In this document: positions 32,181 to 38,038 of the stretch, piece by piece
How the letters are laid out: every line of letters begins with the position of its first letter
Position numbering within the stretch: the stretch's first letter is position 1
Assembly: GCA_913063055.1 (NCBI GenBank)
Contig: CAJXZK010000018.1
Location: 1-38,038, forward strand
Direction of reading: 5' to 3'
DNA: 38,038 nt
Source of the DNA: an uncultured bacterium
GTDB lineage: Bacteria; Cyanobacteriota; Vampirovibrionia; Obscuribacterales; Obscuribacteraceae
Made by a program: the position numbers and the translations under genes
Notes under the pieces: model-generated
The model's database searches: none
Told to the model about the DNA's origin: nothing
Seen by the model: the letters and a program-made list of their open reading frames with translations, nothing else

Positions 32181-33671
32181 CTAGATTACTTCCGCCGTGG
32201 TTTGCTTAGGTTTTGCCGATGGTATGGCGTCAACTTCGAACCCCTTTAAAATTTCGTCGATTTGGCTCTTGAAGTCAACCATTAATGAATCAATTAATTG
32301 TTCAGATCTACCCTCACCAGATACACGAATGACTGGCTCAGTTCCACTTGGACGAATTAAAAGCCAATTGTCAGCATCGTGATAGAGCTTCAAACCATCA
32401 GCCCTATCAACTTTGTAGAGCGGTTCACCAATTAGTTTAGAAATTGGATGATCAGCCAGATGAGCAAGCAAAAGTTTCTGAGTTTGTTTGGTTAAATGCA
32501 AATCACCGCGCCGCTGGAAAAACTTGACGCCAATTTCGTTTTCTAAATCTTGCCAAATTTGCGCCAGTGGCTTCTTCTCATAGGCCAGCATTTCAATCAC
32601 CAACAAATTAGCAAGAATGCCGTCTTTCTCAGGGATATGACCCTTAATCGAGACACCACCAGACTCTTCTCCACCAATCAAAACGTTTTCTGTGCGCATC
32701 TTTTCGCCGATATACTTGAAGCCCACCGGTGTTTCAATCAATGGCAATTTGTAATGGTCTGCTACATGGTTGAGCATATGACTGGTAGCTACAGTACGCA
32801 CAATGGCACCACTCATACCGTGATTTTTTACAAGATGCCGGGTCAGTAAGCACAGTAACTGATTAGGCGAAAAGAAAGTGCCCTGGCCGTCAATGATGGC
32901 AAAGCGATCGGCGTCACCATCAGTTGCTATACCAATATCAAAAGTACCGGCTTTGATCTTGGCCACAAGCTCTTTTAAATAAGGAGGAGTGGGCTCGGGC
33001 ATACCTCCACCAAAAAGTGGGTCGCGAAAATCATGCAAAGCCTCAAGTTCGACGCCGGCTTCGACTAAAATTTTGTCGATATAACCGCGACTGGTACTAT
33101 AAAGCGCATCAAAAGCCACTTTCAAGCCCGAGGCAGAAATCTTCTTTAGATTTACGAGCTTTTTCACCGCCTCCATATATGGTGCGCTGGCATCAAACCT
33201 TTGCAGACTTTCGTTGGAGCGTTCAATTTGCTCGGGGCAATGTTTGAGATTGTCGACTATTTTAGCGGTGATGTCGTTCGTGGCTGGGCCTGCATATGGT
33301 GGAATGTACTTGACGCCGCAGTATTCAGGGGGATTGTGACTAGCAGTAAATTGCAGGGCACCACAAGTGCTCTCAGCTTGGGTGGCCCAGGCAATACAAG
33401 GTGTGGGAATATCGCGACTGGCGACTCTGACATTGAGGCCCATGGCCATAAGCACTCGGGCGGCACGCTCTGCAAACTGATCAGCCATAAAACGAGTATC
33501 AAAGCCAATTAAGACCGGAATATCTTTGTTGGCAGAGCCCTCTATATAAGTCTCGGTTAGATAATGACCAATGGCGTAGCTAACCTTCTCGACATTGGCG
33601 AAAGTAAACTTGTCTGCGATTATTGCCCGCCAACCATCAGTACCAAATTTTATATCGCTGGTTGCCGTCAT
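32181..33671 (-). CDS. phosphoglucomutase/phosphomannomutase
   Basis: This 496-residue cytoplasmic alpha-D-phosphohexomutase interconverts sugar-1- and sugar-6-phosphates. All four family sites are present: catalytic Ser111 in TASHNPPEY, the magnesium loop DGDADR (251-256), the sugar-binding GGEESGG (near 334-340) and the phosphate-binding RPSGTEPVIRV near the C terminus. The opening FGTDGWRAIIAD is typical of this subgroup. AGAGGA precedes ATG 33671 by a few bases. Substrate preference (glucose, mannose or glucosamine) cannot be fixed from these motifs. It would supply activated sugars for glycogen or envelope polymers. Confidence 0.94.
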   Translation of the reverse strand: MTATSDIKFGTDGWRAIIADKFTFANVEKVSYAIGHYLTETYIEGSANKDIPVLIGFDTRFMADQFAERAARVLMAMGLNVRVASRDIPTPCIAWATQAESTCGALQFTASHNPPEYCGVKYIPPYAGPATNDITAKIVDNLKHCPEQIERSNESLQRFDASAPYMEAVKKLVNLKKISASGLKVAFDALYSTSRGYIDKILVEAGVELEALHDFRDPLFGGGMPEPTPPYLKELVAKIKAGTFDIGIATDGDADRFAIIDGQGTFFSPNQLLCLLTRHLVKNHGMSGAIVRTVATSHMLNHVADHYKLPLIETPVGFKYIGEKMRTENVLIGGEESGGVSIKGHIPEKDGILANLLVIEMLAYEKKPLAQIWQDLENEIGVKFFQRRGDLHLTKQTQKLLLAHLADHPISKLIGEPLYKVDRADGLKLYHDADNWLLIRPSGTEPVIRVSGEGRSEQLIDSLMVDFKSQIDEILKGFEVDAIPSAKPKQTTAEVI

Positions 33672-33708
33672 CGCTTCCTCTAGTCACCATACCAAATATT
33701 TTTGCCCA

Positions 33709-35064
33709 TTACAAAGCGGCAAGATAGTTAAAAACGTACTCGCGTAAAGCTTCCCAGGCTGTTCCAGCCTGCCGCTTACCACGATGAGCTGGTGGCACGG
33801 GCTTGCTACCGGGTGGCAGAACATTCTTGGGCTTGAGCTGCTCTAATTCACTATCTGAATTGAAATCAATGATTGAACCATCCCGGCCATAAAAGCGGTA
33901 GGTGCCTGAATCTTCAGCACGACTAAAGTCTGACTCAACAAAATTGCTGGCCCTAGTAGTAGTCGAAGAAGCGGCAGCAGATGTTGAAGCAGTGACAGAA
34001 TTTCCGCTAGCACCAGCACCTTGAGTTGAGGTCGTAGCATGATTGAGAGCGGCAGATTCTAAAGCTTGAACCTTACGGAACCTTGTGGTCATGCGGAATC
34101 CATCAGAACAGAAAAGAGCAGTCATGGCAATCCAATCACCATTAGCATCGGGCAAAAGTCTACGCTCAGTATGAACCGAGCGAATTAAGTCGATACTCCA
34201 GAACTGTCCATCTTCGCGGGTAATACTGACACAACCACGGGCGTCCACTTGCATTGACTCGCCCTGAGCTTTGACTCTGCCACGACCATCGCGCACCAAG
34301 ACGCCAGGTCCATCTACTTCGCCCTGGGAGTGCACCACTCCACTGGGATCGTGACGAACAAACGAGCAGAGATGCCCTTTCTCATCGTAGCCGAGGACAA
34401 CACAAACTCCGCGGTCAGAGACAATTTCTTGCACTCGACCAATATCATCTTTGACAACTTTGGCACCACTAGGAAAAGTCTCAACGCTGCCGCGGCCGCT
34501 GCTACTTTCTTTGATTTCCACCCGGGGGCGCATTTTTATCGATGCCGTAATACCAGATTCAGGGCTATCAGCAACTCTCTTATTAGTCAAAGAGCGACTA
34601 TTGCGAATACCGCGCAGGAAGGCACCCGGTCCGCCGGCCCCATGTTGACCAGCGACCTCCCGCCGACCGCGCTCAAAGTGAAGACTATCGTCATCAGCTT
34701 CAAAGTCGGTTTTGGGCCAATAGCCTTCGAGGGAAGTCTGCTCTAAACCATCGACATCTTCTGAGTCTGGGAAATTGCCGGAATTGAGCCAAGCCTCAAG
34801 CATCTGCGCGCCAGTAGAACTAGAGCCAACTGCTGCCATTGAGCCTTGATCGAGCAACTGCCTTTCGCCTTGCGATGCAGTCTTAGACAAATAATTTAAA
34901 AGGCGACCATACTTGAGATTTTCACTGGCAAACAAGTCATCTTTAGCCACCGCTGGGTTTTGCTCTAGAGGCCGATAGAACGTCGAACCGCTACTCGTAG
35001 TCGAAGCAAAGCGCGCGTTGCCCTGTGCTCTAACTGTATGGCGGGGGTGATTGTTCTCTAGCAT
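33709..35064 (-). CDS. YD-like repeat hypothetical protein
   Basis: The product is 451 residues and has no signal peptide. The N-terminal half (1-180) is polar and looks disordered. The middle (about 195-330) holds short YD/RHS-like strand units such as VKDDIGRVQEIVSDRG, LGYDEKGHLCSFVRHDPSG, VDGPGVLVRDGRGRV and ITREDGQFWSIDL. A Ser/Thr/Ala-rich linker (about 345-385) leads to a last unit (TYRFYGRDGSIIDFNSDSE) and a basic tail. A full RHS protein has dozens of such units, so this is a small relative at most. I chose ATG 35064; a GTG at 35076 is possible. No ribosome site is obvious. Function unknown. Confidence 0.72.
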   Translation of the reverse strand: MLENNHPRHTVRAQGNARFASTTSSGSTFYRPLEQNPAVAKDDLFASENLKYGRLLNYLSKTASQGERQLLDQGSMAAVGSSSTGAQMLEAWLNSGNFPDSEDVDGLEQTSLEGYWPKTDFEADDDSLHFERGRREVAGQHGAGGPGAFLRGIRNSRSLTNKRVADSPESGITASIKMRPRVEIKESSSGRGSVETFPSGAKVVKDDIGRVQEIVSDRGVCVVLGYDEKGHLCSFVRHDPSGVVHSQGEVDGPGVLVRDGRGRVKAQGESMQVDARGCVSITREDGQFWSIDLIRSVHTERRLLPDANGDWIAMTALFCSDGFRMTTRFRKVQALESAALNHATTSTQGAGASGNSVTASTSAAASSTTTRASNFVESDFSRAEDSGTYRFYGRDGSIIDFNSDSELEQLKPKNVLPPGSKPVPPAHRGKRQAGTAWEALREYVFNYLAAL

Positions 35065-35134
35065 GATCGTTAACACGCACTAATCTAGCCATGATTGAGC
35101 CACAATATTTAGGGCTATCCCTCAAGCGCCAGCA

Positions 35135-35160
35135 ATTGTAGCACTTTTGGCACAAATCAA
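35135..35160 (-). promoter_or_regulatory. weak promoter candidate for the YD-like gene
   Basis: On the minus strand TTGATT (35160-35155) precedes TACAAT (35140-35135) by 14 bases, about 70 bases before ATG 35064. The spacer is shorter than usual. Confidence 0.25.
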
Positions 35161-35236
35161 GGGGTAAATTACGCAAGCAGTAAAGCTGTAACAAACCAGC
35201 CGCAATAGCTGTCAGAGACGCAATTTCGCCCTAAAG

Positions 35237-36043
35237 CTATTTGTCGTAGCGGGGAACTTGGGTATCTAGCCAGCCCCGAACCTGCAACGACTCAGCCATA
35301 CGGATGCCCGACATGCGCTCGTCATACATGGCCACACAGAACTGACCAATGTCAATTTTTCCTTGACTGAGTAGAAACTCGGCAAGATGCAAGGATTTCA
35401 TCTCGTTTTCGTTGACATAGCCAGCGCTGAGAACCAGATCGGATACAGGCACTTCAGGGAAGCTGCGCATTTGATTGGTCAAGGCTTGAACTTCAGCTGA
35501 TCCAATAATTTGAGCGGCCTTGAGCAACTCAATAAGCATTGGCAAGGGCTGCTGTACGATTGGCTGAGTAGTCACCATCATTGGCTGTGGTGGACGCTCT
35601 TCGGTTAGCTCCATGAGCTCGAAAGTGCCGTCTTCGGGGATGTGCTTCTTGTCGACTAGTTGGGCCCGACCGACAATCAAATCATGACTTAAGCGCAAAC
35701 GCGGTTTACGCAGGATAAAACCAGCATCAAGAATGCGGTAATACTCAAGACGTTGCTCTTTTGGGAGACACTCGCGCAAGAACTTTTTAGCTACGCGGAA
35801 GTAAGCCGCCACCACCACCGACGGGGTAACGTCCCGGTCGATGTTCAACAAAGTGTAGAGGTCGCGAGGCATCTCGGTCTGATTTGGTCTTAAATCAGGT
35901 ACCAAGTCAGGGAAAAGCTGATACAGCTCGCTACAAGATTTGACTTGTCCCTTGAAATCATTTTCAGCCCAACTCGTGCGCAAAGCTGAGCAGAGAATTT
36001 GACTCTCTAACTCAATACGATTGGCGCCACCTGCATCAGCCAT
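35237..36043 (-). CDS. J-like domain protein without HPD
   Basis: The product is 268 residues. Residues 61-125 resemble a J domain (LYTLLNIDRDVTPSVVVAAYFRVAKKF then RLEYYRILDAGFILRKPRLR), but the HPD tripeptide needed to stimulate DnaK is absent. A Pro/Gln-rich linker (about 150-168) is followed by a helical C-terminal domain (170-260) with two similar halves, LLKAAQIIGSAEVQALTNQM and LAEFLLSQGKIDIGQFCVAMYDERMSG. It has no membrane segment. ATG 36043 lies 22 bases after the FHA gene stop, so the two form an operon. It is probably an adaptor or regulator, not a co-chaperone. This is an inference. Confidence 0.75.
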   Translation of the reverse strand: MADAGGANRIELESQILCSALRTSWAENDFKGQVKSCSELYQLFPDLVPDLRPNQTEMPRDLYTLLNIDRDVTPSVVVAAYFRVAKKFLRECLPKEQRLEYYRILDAGFILRKPRLRLSHDLIVGRAQLVDKKHIPEDGTFELMELTEERPPQPMMVTTQPIVQQPLPMLIELLKAAQIIGSAEVQALTNQMRSFPEVPVSDLVLSAGYVNENEMKSLHLAEFLLSQGKIDIGQFCVAMYDERMSGIRMAESLQVRGWLDTQVPRYDK

Positions 36044-36065
36044 CCCTAAGCCCTAACCTTTAATT

Positions 36066-36518
36066 TCAGTTCTTCTCAACTTCAAATGTAAGTTCTGTGT
36101 GTCCGACTCTCACTTTATCGCCGGCAGAAAGTACCTGTCTTTTGACCACAGGATGTCCGTTGAGCAAAGTACCATTGGTTGAACCAAGATCTTCAATCCA
36201 GAAATCGCCTTCTTCATAGGTAATCCAGGCATGGTGTCTAGAGGTGAATGTGTCGTCAGGAATAACTACCTGATTAGAAGGGTCACGACCGATTTTCACC
36301 TTCGCAGTGCGCAAGGTATATTTCTGACCGGTTTTAACGACAACTATCACTACAGACAAGCCCATTGGCTCTTCAGGAGGCTTGGCGTCACTCTGCTTGA
36401 GATAATCGAGCTGGAGACTCTTCAAGTCAAGGTCTGTGACCGTGGCGCAATAGACGCAGCGAGTCCCCACTGGCGTAGGACGCCCGCAGCTGGGACAAGG
36501 CTCTGTATTATCTGGCAT
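36066..36518 (-). CDS. zinc-ribbon FHA-domain protein
   Basis: The product is 150 residues. An N-terminal zinc ribbon (Cys8, Cys11, Cys21, Cys24; CPSCGRPTPVGTRCVYC) is followed by a linker and an FHA domain (about 56-148). The FHA phosphothreonine-binding motifs are intact: IGRDPSNQVVIPD (77-88), TSRHHAWI (92-99) and LGSTNGTLLNG (111-121). It should bind a Thr-phosphorylated partner made by a Ser/Thr kinase encoded elsewhere. AGGAG lies 5 bases before ATG 36518. It is the first gene of a two-gene unit with the J-like protein. Confidence 0.92.
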   Translation of the reverse strand: MPDNTEPCPSCGRPTPVGTRCVYCATVTDLDLKSLQLDYLKQSDAKPPEEPMGLSVVIVVVKTGQKYTLRTAKVKIGRDPSNQVVIPDDTFTSRHHAWITYEEGDFWIEDLGSTNGTLLNGHPVVKRQVLSAGDKVRVGHTELTFEVEKN

Positions 36519-36586
36519 GCGGCTCCTAATTTCGCTCTGAAAGCGCTTGGCTACTCAATCAAAATCGCTTTCACTAACACTCGATT

Positions 36587-36615
36587 ATTATACGCACCCA
36601 CTTTCACATAGAACA
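36587..36615 (-). promoter_or_regulatory. promoter candidate for the FHA operon
   Basis: On the minus strand a perfect TATAAT (36592-36587) lies about 70 bases before ATG 36518. The -35 position holds TGTTCT (36615-36610, 17-bp spacer), a weak match. Confidence 0.4.
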
Positions 36616-36795
36616 TATGGAATCATGGAAGCTTTGCTTCAGGGTTTACTTGACTTGCCCAGCTTAACTAGCCAAATAACAAGCAAACTTTTTAAAAGCC
36701 TGCAAATACGGGCAATTGCGCCCTAAAAAGTTCAAAACAAGCTCTAACTCTTTACAGCAACGTAGCAAAAATCAATTTTAAATTCTATCGGAATG

Positions 36796-37131
36796 CTAAG
36801 CGCTTGCAGCTTGAGCAACATCAGTATCGTCTTTCTGACCGTCTTCGCCATCAGCCTTACGCGTGCGGAAGCAATAGGTGCAATAGACCGGCTTATAGCC
36901 TTTAGGTTGAAAAGGAACTCGAGTAGGCGAACCGCACTCGGCACAGGCGACTTCAGCTGTACGACCAGGATCATCCCCATTTCGTTGCACACGCATCAAG
37001 ATTCGACAGTTAGGACATCGCTTGGGCTCATTTACCAAACCCTTAGCGCTAAAGAACTCTTGCTCTCCCGCTGAGAAGACAAAAGCCTTGTTGCAGTCCC
37101 GACAGTTAATGTCCTTATCCTGGAAAACCAT
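36796..37131 (-). CDS. double zinc-ribbon protein
   Basis: The product is 111 residues. It begins MVFQDKDINCRDCNKAFVFSAGEQEFF and has four CxxC pairs: CRDC (10-13), CPNC (near 39-42), CAEC (near 62-65) and CTYC (near 84-87). The first ribbon with GEQEFF, GLVNEPKRC matches the zf-trcl type (PF13451) and the second, with GSPTRVPFQPKGYKPVYC, a related CxxC-VPF ribbon found in many bacteria. Two structural zincs are likely. The acidic tail is disordered. ATG 37131 has AGGTGG 7 bases upstream, better than the frame's upstream start at 37200. Function is unknown; nucleic-acid or protein binding is usual for such ribbons. Confidence 0.85.
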   Translation of the reverse strand: MVFQDKDINCRDCNKAFVFSAGEQEFFSAKGLVNEPKRCPNCRILMRVQRNGDDPGRTAEVACAECGSPTRVPFQPKGYKPVYCTYCFRTRKADGEDGQKDDTDVAQAASA

Positions 37132-37346
37132 AGCGTGCCACCTGTGATATAGGGGTTTCCTTAGCAGAGCCTCAAAAAAAGCACTGCATATACAGCGCAT
37201 GACCCTATGGGGGTCAATATAGCCATGCTATCACGACTAATCGAACAAGGGATATCACAATAGGCCAATCTGTGGGAATCACCATAGAAATATGGCATTA
37301 CCCTTTGTTACCGAAACGAATAAAATCAAGACAAGAAGCCGAAAAG

Positions 37347-37968
37347 CTAACGTTGGCGCGAGTATGCACTGACGGAAAGAGGCACAGGCTCTCCACTATA
37401 GAAGGCTGCGGCGGCAACCATAACGGCATTATCAGTACAAAGAGCAGGCGCCGGGCGGAAAAACTCAATGTCAGCAAGGCTTTCGAAGCGCTTACGCAGA
37501 TCGCTATTGGCAGCCACACCGCCCGCTAGCACAACTTTAGAAACTCCTTTAGAGCGGGCCACAGCAATGGTCTTGCGAAACAGAACTCGATTAACGGCAT
37601 CCTGAAAAGAGGCGGCAAGATCCTCTACGGGCAGCTCGGCCCCCTTAAGGTTTTCCACAGTGCGCAACACTGCTGTCTTCAGCCCACTAAAGCTGAAATC
37701 ACTGCCAGACACAACACCTTCCGGGAAGTGAAAGGCCCTGGGGTTTCCCTTAGCCGCGGCTTTATCGACTGCCGGTCCACCGGGGTAACCCAAGCCCAAC
37801 AGCCTTGCGACTTTATCGTAGGCCTCGCCCGAAGCGTCATCAAGGGTTTGCCCGATAATGCTAGCCCTTCGATACGACTCGAAATGCATTATTTGGGTGT
37901 GCCCTCCACTGACAACAAGGGCAACAAAGGGGGGTTCTAAAGTTGTGTCTATATAGTTGGCACAGACA
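37347..37968 (-). CDS. tsaD: TsaD (tRNA t6A synthesis), N-terminus lost at adapter
   Basis: This is the C-terminal two thirds of the Kae1/TsaD ATPase, which transfers threonylcarbamoyl to A37 of ANN-decoding tRNAs with TsaB and TsaE. ASKHA landmarks are LVVSGGHTQI, the metal- and nucleotide-site segment DDASGEAYDKVARLLGLGYPGGP, FSFSGLKTAV and VVLAGGVAANSDLR, then FRPAPALCTDNAVMVA. The apparent start MCIRDS is artificial: it is translated from the Nextera adapter, and true coding begins at 37968 or 37967. About 110-120 N-terminal residues, including the HxxxH metal motif, are missing. The gene is broken by the contig end and is not a pseudogene. Confidence 0.95.
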
Positions 37969-38038
37969 CTGTCTCTTATACACATCTGACGCTGCCGACG
38001 AATAGAGAGGTGTAGATCTCGGTGGTCGCCGTATCATT
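37969..38038. other. Illumina Nextera i5 adapter, not genomic
   Basis: 37969-37987 is the transposon mosaic end CTGTCTCTTATACACATCT. 37988-38001 (GACGCTGCCGACGA) completes the Nextera read-2 adapter. 38002-38009 (ATAGAGAG) is the complement of i5 index CTCTCTAT, and 38010-38038 is the complement of P5. All 70 bases match known library sequence and none belongs to the organism. Confidence 0.98.

Noticed and set aside
37146-37175. TTGAGG and TATATC on the minus strand as a promoter for the zinc-ribbon gene.
   Set aside because: The transcription start would fall within the ribosome site, leaving no functional leader.

Overview
This is a bacterial chromosomal contig end of about 38 kb with roughly balanced base composition. 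Several genes use Shine-Dalgarno-led GTG or TTG starts. No rRNA, tRNA, phage, insertion sequence or CRISPR array was found. The gene content suggests a diderm bacterium: a TolC/RND/adaptor efflux set, a muramic acid recycling enzyme, a BaeSR-like pair, and many lineage-specific TPR, FHA and zinc-ribbon proteins. The style resembles the non-photosynthetic Cyanobacteriota (Melainabacteria/Vampirovibrionia, Obscuribacter-like). That placement is an inference from memory of such genomes and is not proven here. The last 70 bases (37969-38038) are not genomic. They are an untrimmed Illumina Nextera i5 adapter, index and P5 sequence, and they cut off a tsaD gene.

Layout. 1-1103: the end of a BaeS-like kinase and a BaeR-like regulator. 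1104-1451: non-coding DNA with a 13-bp tandem repeat and five TGCAA boxes spaced exactly 11 bp. 1452-3934: dihydropyrimidinase and MurQ. 3948-9416 (minus strand): a response regulator without a DNA-binding domain, a DUF1269-like membrane protein, a secreted TPR protein, a MoeB/ThiF-rhodanese fusion, a small Cys-rich protein and an orphan histidine kinase. 9703-10685: thioredoxin and a His-rich secreted fasciclin protein.

10901-16328 is an apparent operon. It holds a thioredoxin-fold lipoprotein that has lost its nucleophilic cysteine, a small membrane-anchored protein, an unusual 1142-residue FtsH-like protein with three AAA modules before one M41 protease domain, and a secreted propeller-like protein. 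16312-22014 holds a TPR-matrixin protease, a 924-residue EF-hand/LysM repeat protein, a hypothetical protein and a CPBP protease. 22335-23473 holds a small secreted protein with a long leader, and a TPR protein.

23721-31676 is a two-component system followed by a TolC-RND-adaptor efflux operon. Near-identical phased boxes (TGTGCAA-N4-TGTGCAAT) sit before the regulator gene and before the efflux genes. The same core recurs as the phased array before the dihydropyrimidinase, which suggests a small regulon. 31788-37968 (minus strand) holds a DivIC/FtsB-like protein, phosphoglucomutase, a YD-like repeat protein, a J-like protein paired with a zinc-ribbon/FHA protein, a double zinc-ribbon protein, and truncated tsaD.

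The most unusual items are the triple-AAA FtsH operon and the phased TGCAA box regulon.
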